Shown here in pieces: positions 35,614-44,644 of a DNA stretch of 64,000 nucleotides. The notes under the pieces are model-generated. The model ran no database searches and had not been told where the DNA came from. It was given only the letters and a program-made list of their open reading frames with translations. This DNA is from Nocardioides luteus. Lineage in GTDB: Bacteria; Actinomycetota; Actinomycetes; Propionibacteriales; Nocardioidaceae. Both the position numbers and the translations under genes were made by a program. The stretch spans positions 16,738-80,737 of the forward strand of contig NZ_JZDQ02000032.1 in assembly GCF_000960475.2 (NCBI RefSeq), given 5' to 3'. Within the stretch, counting starts at the first letter, position 1; the number at the start of each line of letters is the position of its first letter.

Positions 35614-36026
35614 CCTGATGCTCCTCGTCGCGAAGGCCGGCGAACTCGCTCGGTTGGGGGCATCCTCTCAGAGCGATCCAGACGACATCGTTGATTTGGA
35701 GCCACCTGCGTACGCGTGACAAGATTCTCTGGTTGCTCCAGTGAATGTGCGCTGGGGTGTGCACACCTTGACTACTGAATCGCGTCACCTGAGCAGGCTG
35801 ATCAGCCTGTCCGGATGTGGTCTGTGGTCGTCGTGTGCCCATCCCGAAGGCGTGGTTCCAGTGAAGCTGATGGTGAAAGTCCCGTCGAGAAGTCGGCGTT
35901 CGCTTGTGAAAAATAAGCGACACGCCCGACCGCGGGGGTCGGAGCCAGAGGTGAGCAACCGGGCCGACTCAGCCGGAGGAAGCCTGTAGCACGCGGCACG
36001 CTGACCAAGAAGGACGAGAGAGACAG
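35614..36026. promoter_or_regulatory. 413-base divergent region, S10 operon leader and MoxR operon promoter
   Basis: No gene is visible. A perfect 16-base palindrome CAGGCTGATCAGCCTG lies at 35794-35809. TTGACT at 35768-35773 is a possible -35. The leader element at 35917-35938 follows an A-rich GTGAAAAATAAG, which may be or adjoin a -10 box. The final 90 bases lead to rpsJ with the ribosome site GACGAGAGAGA. Confidence 0.5.
35917..35938 (+). promoter_or_regulatory. S10-operon leader element shared with str operon
   Basis: GCGACACGCCCGACC-G-CGGGGG, identical to 21547-21568 except for one base. CCGACC pairs with GGTCGG just downstream to form a short GC hairpin. It begins right after AAATAA, so it may mark the transcription start of rpsJ. 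Confidence 0.55.
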
Positions 36027-36335
36027 ATGGCGGGACAGAAGATCCGCATCAGGCTCAAGGCCTATGACCACGAGGTGATCGACACCTCGGCGCGAAAGAT
36101 CGTGGACACGGTCACCCGTACGGGTGCCAAGGTCGCCGGCCCGGTGCCGCTGCCGACCGAGAAGAACGTGTACTGCGTCATCCGCTCGCCCCACAAGTAC
36201 AAGGACTCGCGCGAGCACTTCGAGATGCGCACCCACAAGCGCCTCATCGACATCATCGACCCGACCCCGAAGACTGTTGACTCCCTCATGCGGCTCGACC
36301 TGCCTGCTGGTGTCGACATCGAGATCAAGCTCTGA
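36027..36335 (+). CDS. rpsJ: 30S ribosomal protein S10
   Basis: 102 residues, MAGQKIRIRLKAYDHEVID to DLPAGVDIEIKL, the standard length. S10 is in the 30S head and also acts with NusB in antitermination. First gene of the S10 operon, 11 bases before rplC. Confidence 0.98.
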   Translation: MAGQKIRIRLKAYDHEVIDTSARKIVDTVTRTGAKVAGPVPLPTEKNVYCVIRSPHKYKDSREHFEMRTHKRLIDIIDPTPKTVDSLMRLDLPAGVDIEIKL

Positions 36336-36345
36336 GGTTGACGAC

Positions 36346-37002
36346 ATGACGATCGAACGCAACGTGAAGGGTCTCCTGGGCACCAAGCTCGGCATGACCC
36401 AGCTCTGGGACGAGAACAACGTCGTCGTCCCCGTGACCGTCATCGCGGCGAACACCAACGTCGTGACCCAGGTCCGCACCCCCGAGGCCGACGGCTACAA
36501 CGCCGTGCAGATCGGCTACGGCGAGATCGACGGCCGCAAGGTGAACAAGCCGGGCGCCGGCCAGTTCGAGAAGGCCGGTGTCACGCCGCGCCGCCACCTG
36601 GCCGAGATCCGCACCGCCGACGCCGCGTCGTACTCCGCCGGCCAGGAGCTCCCCGTCGACACCTTCGCCGTGGGCGAGGAGATCGACGTGACGGGCACCT
36701 CGAAGGGTAAGGGTTTCGCGGGCACCATGAAGCGCCACGGCTTTGCCGGCGTCAGCGCTTCGCACGGTGCGCACCGCAACCACCGCAAGCCGGGATCGAT
36801 CGGCGCCTGCGCCACCCCGGGTCGCGTGTTCAAGGGCGTCCGCATGGCCGGTCACATGGGTACTGACACCGTCACCACCCAGAACCTGACCGTGCACGCC
36901 GTCGACACCGAGAAGGGCCTCATCCTGGTCAAGGGCGCGATCCCTGGCCCCAAGGGTGGCCTCGTGGTCCTGCGCTCGGCTGCTAAGAAGCTGGAGGCCT
37001 GA
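36346..37002 (+). CDS. rplC: 50S ribosomal protein L3
   Basis: 218 residues from ATG 36346. GLLGTKLGMTQLWDENN, TGTSKGKGFAGTMKRHGF and the Gln/His tip region SHGAHRNHRKPGSIGACATPGRV are characteristic. L3 reaches toward the peptidyl-transferase centre. Second gene of the S10 operon, two bases before rplD. Confidence 0.98.
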   Translation: MTIERNVKGLLGTKLGMTQLWDENNVVVPVTVIAANTNVVTQVRTPEADGYNAVQIGYGEIDGRKVNKPGAGQFEKAGVTPRRHLAEIRTADAASYSAGQELPVDTFAVGEEIDVTGTSKGKGFAGTMKRHGFAGVSASHGAHRNHRKPGSIGACATPGRVFKGVRMAGHMGTDTVTTQNLTVHAVDTEKGLILVKGAIPGPKGGLVVLRSAAKKLEA

Positions 37003-37004
37003 TC

Positions 37005-37904
37005 ATGGCTATCAAGACCGTCAAGGTCGACTTCCCGGCTGAGATCTTCGATGTTGAGCTCAACATCCCGCTGATCCACCAGGTCGTCGTCGCGCAGCAG
37101 GCCGCTGCGCGCCAGGGCACGCACGCCACCAAGACCCGCGGCGAGGTCCGCGGCGGTGGCCGCAAGCCCTACAAGCAGAAGGGCACCGGTCGCGCCCGCC
37201 AGGGTTCGACCCGCGCGCCGCAGTTCGCCGGTGGTGGCACCGTCCACGGCCCGCAGCCGCGTGACTACAGCCAGCGCACCCCCAAGAAGATGAAGGCCGC
37301 CGCCCTCCGCGGTGCCCTCTCCGACCGGGCTCGCGCCGGCCAGATCCACGTGGCCGAGTTCGCCCTCGAGGCGCCCTCGACCAAGACCGCGCTGACCGCC
37401 CTCAAGGCGATCTCCGACGCGAAGCGCTTCCTCGTGGTGCTGGACCGTTCCGAGTCCGTCGCCGCGCTGAGCCTGCGCAACGCGCCCGAGGTGCACCTGC
37501 TCTGGGCCGACCAGCTCAACACCTACGACGTCCTCGTCTCCGACGACGTGGTCTTCTCCAAGCCGGCCTACGAGATCTTCGTCTCGGGCAAGCCGGTCGT
37601 CGCTGCCAAGGAGACCGTCACCATCGGTGAGGTCGAGAAGGACGCGGCCAAGAAGCCCGCCGCCGAGCCGGCCAAGGATGCCGACCTTCCCGAGGGTGCT
37701 GTCGCGCCGCTCGAGGACGGCTCCGCTCCTGAGGGCTTCGACATCAAGGGCAACGTCAAGGGCAAGGACAAGAAGTTCCACGCTCCGGGCGGCCGTTGGT
37801 ACGAGTCCACCAAGGCGGAGTTCTACTTCAAGTCCGCCGAGGACGCCATCGCCGCAGGCTTCGTCGAGGCCGGCAAGAAGAAGGCTGAGGAGGCTGACAA
37901 GTGA
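37005..37904 (+). CDS. rplD: 50S ribosomal protein L4 with C-terminal sunset-like domain
   Basis: 299 residues, about 80 more than usual L4. Residues 1-205 are normal L4 (GGGRKPYKQKGTGRARQG, PRDYSQRTPKKMKAAALRGAL, VSDDVVFSKPA). A charged linker (about 206-243, KDAAKKPAAEPAKDAD) leads to a final domain at about 244-289 with IKGN, F-H-APGGRWY, ES-TKAEFYF and AIAAGF. That is the 'sunset' pattern IKGN...YH.PG..Y..T..E..F..E.EA.AAGF, otherwise seen at the ends of nucleases. A KKKAEEADK tail ends it. L4 contacts 23S rRNA at the exit tunnel; the added domain would project from the surface. Overlaps rplW by four bases. Confidence 0.96.
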   Translation: MAIKTVKVDFPAEIFDVELNIPLIHQVVVAQQAAARQGTHATKTRGEVRGGGRKPYKQKGTGRARQGSTRAPQFAGGGTVHGPQPRDYSQRTPKKMKAAALRGALSDRARAGQIHVAEFALEAPSTKTALTALKAISDAKRFLVVLDRSESVAALSLRNAPEVHLLWADQLNTYDVLVSDDVVFSKPAYEIFVSGKPVVAAKETVTIGEVEKDAAKKPAAEPAKDADLPEGAVAPLEDGSAPEGFDIKGNVKGKDKKFHAPGGRWYESTKAEFYFKSAEDAIAAGFVEAGKKKAEEADK

Positions 37905-38197
37905 GCACGCTGCACTACGACCCCCGCGACATCCTGATCGCGCCGGTGGTCTCCGAGAAGAGCTACGGCCTCCTCGACCAGAACAAGTACACCTTCATCG
38001 TTCGCCCCGACGCGAACAAGACCGAGATCAAGATCGCGGTCGAGAAGGTGTTCGACGTCAAGGTGACCTCGGTCAACACGATCAACCGCAAGGGCAAGGC
38101 CCGTCGTACGCGTTACGGCCTGGGCAAGCGCCCCGACACCAAGCGCGCGATCGTCTCCCTGGCTGAGGGCGACCGCATCGACATCTTCGGCGCGTGA
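37901..38197 (+). CDS. rplW: 50S ribosomal protein L23
   Basis: 98 residues: DPRDILIAPVVSEKSYGLLDQNKYTFIV and VNTINRKGKARRTRYGLGKRPD are L23 signatures. L23 lies at the tunnel exit and is the docking site for trigger factor and SRP. Overlaps rplD by four bases (GTGA). Confidence 0.98.
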   Translation: MSTLHYDPRDILIAPVVSEKSYGLLDQNKYTFIVRPDANKTEIKIAVEKVFDVKVTSVNTINRKGKARRTRYGLGKRPDTKRAIVSLAEGDRIDIFGA

Positions 38198-38213
38198 GAA
38201 GGACTGACTGAAC

Positions 38214-39050
<837 letters not shown>

Positions 39051-39053
39051 GCA

Positions 39054-39335
39054 ATGCCTCGCAGCCTGAAGAAGGGCCCCTTCGTCGACGACCACCTTCA
39101 GAAGAAGGTGGACGCCGAGAACGAGAAGGGCACCCACAACGTGATCAAGACCTGGTCGCGCCGCTCGATGATCGTGCCCGAGATGATCGGTCACACCATC
39201 GCGGTGCACGACGGTCGCAAGCACGTCCCGGTCTTCGTGTCCGACTCGATGGTCGGTCACAAGCTGGGTGAGTTCGCTCCGACCCGCACGTTCAAGGGTC
39301 ACATCAAGGACGACCGGAAGGGACGCCGTCGATGA
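39054..39335 (+). CDS. rpsS: 30S ribosomal protein S19
   Basis: 93 residues: MPRSLKKGPFVDDHLQKKV, KTWSRRSMIVPEMIGHTIAVHDGRKHVPV and GHKLGEFAPTRTFKGH. S19 is in the 30S head with S13. Overlaps rplV by four bases (ATGA). Confidence 0.98.
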   Translation: MPRSLKKGPFVDDHLQKKVDAENEKGTHNVIKTWSRRSMIVPEMIGHTIAVHDGRKHVPVFVSDSMVGHKLGEFAPTRTFKGHIKDDRKGRRR

Positions 39336-39751
39336 CCACCACCGAACGGCAGCGCATCAGCGCCCGCCGCGACTCCCTGCTCGGCGACCAGCCGGGTGCC
39401 TTCGCGAGTGCCCGCTTCGTGCGGATCACCCCGCTGAAGGCACGCCGCGTCGTCGACCTGGTTCGCGGCCTGCCCGTCGACGAGGCCCTGTCCCTGCTGC
39501 AGTTCGCGCCGCAGGCAGCCTCCGAGACTGTTTACAAGGTTCTCGAGTCCGCCATCGCCAACGCGGTGTCGACCGAGGGTCTGGACCGCGACGACCTGGT
39601 CGTCTCGGTCGCCATGGTGGACGAAGGTCCGACCATGAAGCGCTGGCGCCCCCGCGCCCAGGGCCGTGCGACCCGCATCAACAAGCGGACCTCGCACATC
39701 ACCCTGGCCGTGCAGCCGGCCGACGTCGTCGAGAAGGGCGGTAAGAAGTAA
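39332..39751 (+). CDS. rplV: 50S ribosomal protein L22
   Basis: 139 residues. An N-terminal extension (MTTTERQRISARRDSLLGDQPG) of ~24 residues precedes ASARFVRITPLKARRVVDLVRG; the beta-hairpin GPTMKRWRPRAQGRATRINKRTSHI that lines the exit tunnel is complete. Such extensions are common in actinobacteria. Overlaps rpsS by four bases and rpsC by one. Confidence 0.98.
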   Translation: MTTTERQRISARRDSLLGDQPGAFASARFVRITPLKARRVVDLVRGLPVDEALSLLQFAPQAASETVYKVLESAIANAVSTEGLDRDDLVVSVAMVDEGPTMKRWRPRAQGRATRINKRTSHITLAVQPADVVEKGGKK

Positions 39752-40578
39752 TGGGTCAGAAGATCAACCCGAACGGCTTCCGCCTGGGCATCTCGACCGA
39801 CCACAAGTCGCGTTGGTACGCCGACAAGCAGTACAAGGAGTACGTCGGCGAGGACGTCAAGATCCGCAAGCTCCTGTCGAAGGGCATGGAGCGGGCCGGC
39901 ATCGCGAAGGTCGAGATCGAGCGCACCCGTGACCGCGTCCGTGTGGACATCCACACCGCGCGTCCCGGCATCGTCATCGGCCGCCGCGGCGCCGAGGCCG
40001 ACCGCCTCCGCACCGAGCTCGAGAAGCTCACCGGCAAGCAGGTCCAGCTGAACATCCTCGAGGTCAAGAACCCCGAGGTCGACGCTCAGCTGGTCGCCCA
40101 GGGTGTCGCCGAGCAGCTCAGTGGTCGCGTGCAGTTCCGCCGCGCGATGCGCAAGGCCATGCAGACCACCATGCGCTCCGGTGCCAAGGGCATCCGGATC
40201 CAGTGCTCGGGTCGTCTGAACGGCGCTGAGATGTCGCGTACGGAGTTCTACCGCGAGGGTCGCGTCCCGCTGCACACGCTGCGTGCCGACATCGACTACG
40301 GCTTCTACGAGGCCCGCACGACCTTCGGCCGTATCGGCGTGAAGGTCTGGATCTACAAGGGTGAGGTCTCCGGCTCGCGTGCCGAGCGCCAGGCCGCCCA
40401 GGCCGCCCGTGCGGGCGTCCCGGGTCGCGGTGGCAACGACCGTCGCGGTGGCCGCGGCGACCGTCCGTCGCGTGGCTCCCGTGGTGACCGCCCGAACCGC
40501 GCTGACCGCGCGGCGAAGACTGAGGCGCCGGCTGCCGCTGAGGCTCCCGCCGCCGAGACCACGACCCAGGAGGGCTGA
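39751..40578 (+). CDS. rpsC: 30S ribosomal protein S3
   Basis: 275 residues. MGQKINPNGFRLGISTDHKSRWYA, KH-type PGIVIGRRGAEADRLR and the C-terminal MSRTEFYREGRVPLHTLRADIDYG are diagnostic. The last ~60 residues form an Arg/Gly-rich tract (GRGGNDRRGGRGDRPSRGS) and an Ala/Glu/Pro-rich tail, longer than in E. coli. S3 is part of the mRNA entry helicase. Single-base overlap with rplV. Confidence 0.98.
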   Translation: MGQKINPNGFRLGISTDHKSRWYADKQYKEYVGEDVKIRKLLSKGMERAGIAKVEIERTRDRVRVDIHTARPGIVIGRRGAEADRLRTELEKLTGKQVQLNILEVKNPEVDAQLVAQGVAEQLSGRVQFRRAMRKAMQTTMRSGAKGIRIQCSGRLNGAEMSRTEFYREGRVPLHTLRADIDYGFYEARTTFGRIGVKVWIYKGEVSGSRAERQAAQAARAGVPGRGGNDRRGGRGDRPSRGSRGDRPNRADRAAKTEAPAAAEAPAAETTTQEG

Positions 40579-40581
40579 CCC

Positions 40582-41001
40582 ATGCTGATGCCCCGTCGAG
40601 TCAAGCACCGCAAGCAGCACCACCCGAAGCGCACTGGCGTGGCCAAGGGTGGCACCAAGCTGGCCTTCGGTGACTACGGCATCCAGGCGATCGAGGGTCA
40701 CTACGTGACCAACCGCCAGATCGAGGCAGCGCGTATCGCGATGACTCGTCACATCAAGCGAGGCGGCAAGGTGTGGATCAACATCTACCCCGACATCCCG
40801 CTGACCAAGAAGCCCGCCGAGACCCGCATGGGTTCCGGTAAGGGTTCGCCCGAGTGGTGGGTCGCCAACGTCAAGCCGGGCCGCGTCATGTTCGAGCTCT
40901 CCGGCGTCGACGAGAACACGGCCCGCGAGGCGATGCGCCGCGCGATCCACAAGCTGCCCATGAAGTGCCGTTTCATCACGCGAGAGGCTGGTGAGTTCTG
41001 A
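40582..41001 (+). CDS. rplP: 50S ribosomal protein L16
   Basis: 139 residues: MLMPRRVKHRKQHHPKR, ARIAMTRHIKRGGKVWINIYPDIPLTKKPAETRMGSGKGSPE. L16 helps position A-site tRNA. Its stop overlaps the rpmC start by one base. Confidence 0.98.
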   Translation: MLMPRRVKHRKQHHPKRTGVAKGGTKLAFGDYGIQAIEGHYVTNRQIEAARIAMTRHIKRGGKVWINIYPDIPLTKKPAETRMGSGKGSPEWWVANVKPGRVMFELSGVDENTAREAMRRAIHKLPMKCRFITREAGEF

Positions 41002-41243
41002 TGGCTAACTCCCTGCAGGCGTTCGAGCTGGACGAGCTCACCGACGTCGACCTCGAGGCGAAGCTGCGCGAGGCGAAGGAGGAGCTGTTCAACCTCCGGT
41101 TCCAGGCGGCCACCGGCCAGCTGGAGAGCCACGGTCGGCTCCGCACCGTCAAGAAGGACATCGCCCGGATCTACACCGTGGTGCGCGAGCGCGAGCTCGG
41201 CATTCGCGTGGCCCCGGGCACCGAGACCACCGAGGAGGCCTGA
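41001..41243 (+). CDS. rpmC: 50S ribosomal protein L29
   Basis: 80 residues: ELTDVDLEAKLREAKEELFNLRFQAATGQLESHGRLRTVKKDIARIYTVVRER is standard L29, with a short acidic C-terminal extension (RVAPGTETTEEA). Sits by L23 at the tunnel exit. One-base overlap with rplP and one base before rpsQ. Confidence 0.98.
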   Translation: MANSLQAFELDELTDVDLEAKLREAKEELFNLRFQAATGQLESHGRLRTVKKDIARIYTVVRERELGIRVAPGTETTEEA

Positions 41244-41244
41244 A

Positions 41245-41520
41245 ATGGCTGAGTCCACCGAGACCACCGAGCGCAACACGCGCAAGGTGCGCGAGGGCCT
41301 CGTCGTCAGCGACAAGATGGACAAGACCATCGTCGTCGAGGTCGAGGACCGCGTGAAGCACCCGCTCTACGGCAAGGTCATGCGCCGTAGCAGCAAGCTC
41401 AAGGCTCACGACGAGCAGAACACCGCCGGCATCGGCGACCGCGTCCTGGTCATGGAGACCCGGCCGCTGTCCGCGACCAAGCGGTGGCGTCTCGTCGAGG
41501 TCGTCGAGCGCGCCAAGTGA
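41245..41520 (+). CDS. rpsQ: 30S ribosomal protein S17
   Basis: 91 residues: TRKVREGLVVSDKMDKTIVVEVEDRVKHPLYGKVMRRSSKLKAHDE, the OB-fold S17. Last gene of the S10 operon proper; a 172-base gap with hairpins separates it from rplN. Confidence 0.98.
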   Translation: MAESTETTERNTRKVREGLVVSDKMDKTIVVEVEDRVKHPLYGKVMRRSSKLKAHDEQNTAGIGDRVLVMETRPLSATKRWRLVEVVERAK

Positions 41521-41524
41521 TCCT

Positions 41525-41608
41525 CGTCTCCTAGGAGACGGATCCGGCTGGCGACAAACGTCGCCAAATTGACCAAAGGGTGCAGGTCCAGCGACCATTG
41601 TTCGCTGG
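41525..41608 (+). promoter_or_regulatory. hairpin-rich S10/spc operon junction
   Basis: Three hairpins in a row: palindrome CGTCTCCTAGGAGACG (41525-41540), TGGCGAC/GTCGCCA with AAAC loop (41549-41566), and CCAGCGA/TCGCTGG (41588-41608). TTGACC at 41569 is a possible -35 for a separate spc promoter, but I see no convincing -10. The junction may terminate or attenuate the S10 transcript and restart at rplN. Confidence 0.5.
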
Positions 41609-41692
41609 GCCTGTGCCCATCAAATCCCATTACGTTCGGCAAGGCTCGACCGCCCTGGATGCGGTTGAGAACCAGCTCGACAAGGAGAAGTA

Positions 41693-42061
41693 ATGATCCA
41701 GCAGGAGTCGCGACTCAAGGTCGCCGACAACACTGGTGCGAAGGAGATCCTTTGCATTCGTGTGCTCGGTGGTTCCGGTCGTCGCTACGCCGGCATCGGC
41801 GACACCATCGTCGCCACCGTCAAGGACGCTATCCCCGGTGGCAACGTGAAGAAGGGTGACGTCGTCAAGGCCGTCATCGTGCGCACCGTCAAGGAGCGCC
41901 GCCGCGCTGACGGCTCGTACATCCGCTTCGACGAGAACGCCGCCGTCATTCTCAAGAACGACGGCGAGCCGCGAGGCACCCGCATCTTCGGCCCGGTGGG
42001 CCGCGAGCTGCGCGACAAGAAGTTCATGAAGATCATCTCGCTCGCGCCGGAGGTGCTGTGA
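41693..42061 (+). CDS. rplN: 50S ribosomal protein L14
   Basis: 122 residues: MIQQESRLKVADNTGAKEILCIRVLGGSGRRYAGIGDTIVATVKDAIPGGNVKKGDVVKAVIVRT, standard L14. First gene of the spc operon. Stop overlaps rplX by one base (TGATG). Confidence 0.98.
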   Translation: MIQQESRLKVADNTGAKEILCIRVLGGSGRRYAGIGDTIVATVKDAIPGGNVKKGDVVKAVIVRTVKERRRADGSYIRFDENAAVILKNDGEPRGTRIFGPVGRELRDKKFMKIISLAPEVL

Positions 42062-42420
42062 TGGGTCGCTCGCACATCAAGAAGGGCGACACCGTCAAGG
42101 TGATCGCCGGTAAGGACAAGGGCGGCTCCGGCAAGGTGATCGCTGTCCTCACCGACGAGGACCGTGTGATCGTCGAGGGCATCAACCTCATCAAGAAGCA
42201 CACCAAGGTCCAGGACCAGGGCGGTCGCGCCGGCATGACCGGCGGCATCGTGACCACCGAGGCCCCGATCCACGTTTCCAACGTCCAGCTGCTCGAGGGT
42301 GGCGAGCCGGTTCGCGTCGGCTTCCGCCGTGAGACGGTCCAGAAGCGTCGCCCCGACGGGTCGACGTACGCCGCTGAGCGCAGCGTTCGCATCTCGCGCA
42401 AGACCGGTAAGGACATCTGA
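42061..42420 (+). CDS. rplX: 50S ribosomal protein L24
   Basis: 119 residues from ATG 42061 (a GTG three bases earlier is possible). MGRSHIKKGDTVKVIAGKDKGGSGKVIAVL is the KOW motif; the rest matches L24 with the sequence VEGINLIKKHTKVQ. L24 initiates 50S assembly. Start overlaps the rplN stop. Confidence 0.98.
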   Translation: MGRSHIKKGDTVKVIAGKDKGGSGKVIAVLTDEDRVIVEGINLIKKHTKVQDQGGRAGMTGGIVTTEAPIHVSNVQLLEGGEPVRVGFRRETVQKRRPDGSTYAAERSVRISRKTGKDI

Positions 42421-42422
42421 TC

Positions 42423-42983
42423 ATGACCGACACCGCTGTGGCCCCGCGCCTCAAGACGAAGTACCGCGAGGAGATCGCCCCCGCACTCCAGCAGGAGTTC
42501 GGCATCTCCAACGTCATGCAGATCCCCGGTCTGACCAAGATCGTCGTCAACATGGGTGTCGGCGAGGCTGCTCGCGACTCCAAGCTGATCGAGGGCGCTG
42601 TCAACGACCTGACCGCGATCACCGGCCAGAAGCCGCTGATCAACAAGGCGAAGAAGTCGATCGCGCAGTTCAAGCTGCGTGAGGGCATGCCGATCGGTGC
42701 GCACGTCACGCTGCGCGGCGACCGCATGTGGGAGTTCCTCGACCGCCTGCTCTCGCTCGCGCTGCCCCGCATCAGGGACTTCCGCGGCCTCAACGGCAAG
42801 CAGTTCGACGGCAACGGCAACTACACCTTCGGTCTCACCGAGCAGGTCATGTTCCACGAGATCAACCAGGACAAGATCGACCGCTCGCGGGGCATGGACA
42901 TCACCCTCGTGACGACTGCCACCAACGACGACCAGGGTCGCGCGCTGCTCAAGGCGCTCGGCTTCCCGTTCAAGGAGAACTGA
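42423..42983 (+). CDS. rplE: 50S ribosomal protein L5
   Basis: 186 residues: LKTKYREEIAPALQQEFGISNVMQIPGLTKIVVNMGVGEA, GLTEQVMFHEINQDKIDRSRGMDITLVTTA. L5 binds 5S rRNA and P-site tRNA. spc operon between rplX and rpsN. Confidence 0.98.
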   Translation: MTDTAVAPRLKTKYREEIAPALQQEFGISNVMQIPGLTKIVVNMGVGEAARDSKLIEGAVNDLTAITGQKPLINKAKKSIAQFKLREGMPIGAHVTLRGDRMWEFLDRLLSLALPRIRDFRGLNGKQFDGNGNYTFGLTEQVMFHEINQDKIDRSRGMDITLVTTATNDDQGRALLKALGFPFKEN

Positions 42984-42984
42984 G

Positions 42985-43170
42985 ATGGCGAAGACCGCTC
43001 TCAAGGTGAAGGCCGCGCGCAAGCCCAAGTACGCGGTTCGCGCCTACACCCGCTGCCAGCGCTGCGGCCGCCCGAAGGCTGTGTTCCGCAAGTTCGGCCT
43101 GTGCCGTATCTGCCTGCGTGAGATGGCCCACCGCGGCGAGCTGCCCGGCGTCACCAAGTCCTCCTGGTGA
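42985..43170 (+). CDS. rpsN: 30S ribosomal protein S14, zinc type
   Basis: 61 residues. CQRCGRP and CRICLREMAH give the CxxC...CxxC zinc knuckle of the short Z-type S14. Zinc-free paralogues exist elsewhere in many actinobacterial genomes under Zur control; none is here. One base after rplE, 86 before rpsH. Confidence 0.98.
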   Translation: MAKTALKVKAARKPKYAVRAYTRCQRCGRPKAVFRKFGLCRICLREMAHRGELPGVTKSSW

Positions 43171-43256
43171 GCGATCACCGTTCCAACCACTGACGTTGAA
43201 GGTCCTCATGACTGAGTGTCGTGAGGAAACCACTACGAGAAAGGGCCGTTCGGCCA

Positions 43257-43664
43257 ATGACGATGACTGACCCGATCGCAGACATGCTCACTCGTCTGCG
43301 TAACGCCAACCAGGCGTACCACGATGCGGTTTCGATGCCGTACAGCAAGCTGAAGCAGGGCGTCGCTGAGATCCTCCAGCAGGAGGGCTACATCACCAAG
43401 TACGAGGTGCTGGAGCCCACCGAGGGCCAGGTCGGCAAGACCCTGTCGATCACCCTCAAGTACGGCCGCAACCGTGAGCGCTCGATCGCCGGCGTCCGCC
43501 GCATCAGCAAGCCCGGTCTGCGTGTCTACGCGAAGCACACCGGTCTTCCGAAGGTGCTCGGCGGCCTCGGCGTCGCGATCATCTCGACGAGCCAGGGTCT
43601 GCTGACCGACCGCCAGGCGAACAAGAAGGGCGTAGGTGGGGAAGTCCTCGCCTACGTCTGGTAA
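43257..43664 (+). CDS. rpsH: 30S ribosomal protein S8
   Basis: 135 residues from ATG 43257 (another ATG at 43263). MTDPIADMLTRLRNANQAYHDAVSMPYSKLK and the C-terminal STSQGLLTDRQANKKGVGGEVLAYVW are diagnostic. S8 is the classic translational repressor of the spc operon in E. coli; no S8-binding mimic can be proved here. An in-frame upstream start at 43221 is unlikely. Confidence 0.98.
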   Translation: MTMTDPIADMLTRLRNANQAYHDAVSMPYSKLKQGVAEILQQEGYITKYEVLEPTEGQVGKTLSITLKYGRNRERSIAGVRRISKPGLRVYAKHTGLPKVLGGLGVAIISTSQGLLTDRQANKKGVGGEVLAYVW

Positions 43665-43687
43665 TCAGGGAAGGGAGAGAGAAGAAC

Positions 43688-44227
43688 ATGTCGCGTATTG
43701 GCAAGCTCCCCGTCCCGGTTCCGGCCGGCGTGGACGTCACCATCGACGGCCAGGTCGTGAGCGTCAAGGGTCCCAAGGGCTCCCTGTCGCACACCGTGGT
43801 CGACCCGATCACCGTCGAGAAGGGTGACGGCGTCCTCGACGTCAAGCGCCCCGACGACAGCCGGGACAGCAAGGCCCTCCACGGCCTGTCCCGCACGCTG
43901 ATCAACAACATGGTCCTGGGTGTCACCGAGGGCTACGAGAAGAAGCTCGAGATCGTCGGCGTGGGTTACCGCGTCCTGTCGAAGGGCCCGACCAAGCTGG
44001 AGTTCCAGCTGGGCTACTCGCACTCGATCATCTTCGACGCACCCGAGGGCATCACCTTCACCACCGACGGCCCGACCAAGCTCGGCGTCGTGGGCATCGA
44101 CAAGCAGCTCGTCGGTGAGGTTGCGGCCAACATTCGGAAGCTGCGCAAGCCGGAGCCCTACAAGGGCAAGGGCGTTCGTTACGCCGGCGAGAACATCCGC
44201 CGCAAGGTCGGAAAGGCTGGTAAGTGA
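43688..44227 (+). CDS. rplF: 50S ribosomal protein L6
   Basis: 179 residues: MSRIGKLPVPVPAGVDVTIDG, LHGLSRTLINNMVLGVTEGYEKKLEIVGVGYR and the C-terminal EPYKGKGVRYAGENIRRKVGKAGK. Stop overlaps the rplR start by one base. Confidence 0.98.
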   Translation: MSRIGKLPVPVPAGVDVTIDGQVVSVKGPKGSLSHTVVDPITVEKGDGVLDVKRPDDSRDSKALHGLSRTLINNMVLGVTEGYEKKLEIVGVGYRVLSKGPTKLEFQLGYSHSIIFDAPEGITFTTDGPTKLGVVGIDKQLVGEVAANIRKLRKPEPYKGKGVRYAGENIRRKVGKAGK

Positions 44228-44610
44228 TGGCCATCTCGCTGTCGAACAACAAGCACACCGCTTCCCGTGTCCGCTCGCGCCTGCGTCGCCAGGCCCGCGG
44301 TCGCAAGAAGATCGAGGGTACGCCGGAGCGTCCGCGCCTCGTCGTGACCCGGTCGGCCAAGCACATCACCGCCCAGGTCGTCGACGACCTGGCCGGCAAG
44401 ACGCTTGCCTCGGCCTCGACCATCGAGGGCGACCTGCGGTCGGCCTCCGGTGACAAGACCGCCAAGGCCAAGCAGGTCGGCGAGCTGGTTGCGTCGCGTG
44501 CCAAGGCCGCTGGTGTGGAGACCGTGGTCTTCGACCGTGCCGGCAACAAGTACCACGGCCGTGTCGCCGCGCTCGCCGATGGCGCGCGCGAGGCCGGTCT
44601 GACCTTCTGA
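44227..44610 (+). CDS. rplR: 50S ribosomal protein L18
   Basis: 127 residues from ATG 44227: SRLRRQARGRKKIEGTPERPRLVVTRSAKHITAQVVDDLAGKTLASAST, the L18 5S-rRNA-binding fold. spc operon. Confidence 0.98.
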   Translation: MAISLSNNKHTASRVRSRLRRQARGRKKIEGTPERPRLVVTRSAKHITAQVVDDLAGKTLASASTIEGDLRSASGDKTAKAKQVGELVASRAKAAGVETVVFDRAGNKYHGRVAALADGAREAGLTF

Positions 44611-44644
44611 TCGCAACGATCGAACGAGAGAAGAGGAAAGTCTG

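Noticed and set aside
26887..36026. Recent horizontally acquired island between str and S10
   Set aside because: No integrase, transposase, tRNA or flanking repeats, and GC and codon use look like the surroundings.
41521..41692. Small gene between rpsQ and rplN
   Set aside because: Open frames there (for example 41569 onward) lack a ribosome site and run through three hairpins into rplN.
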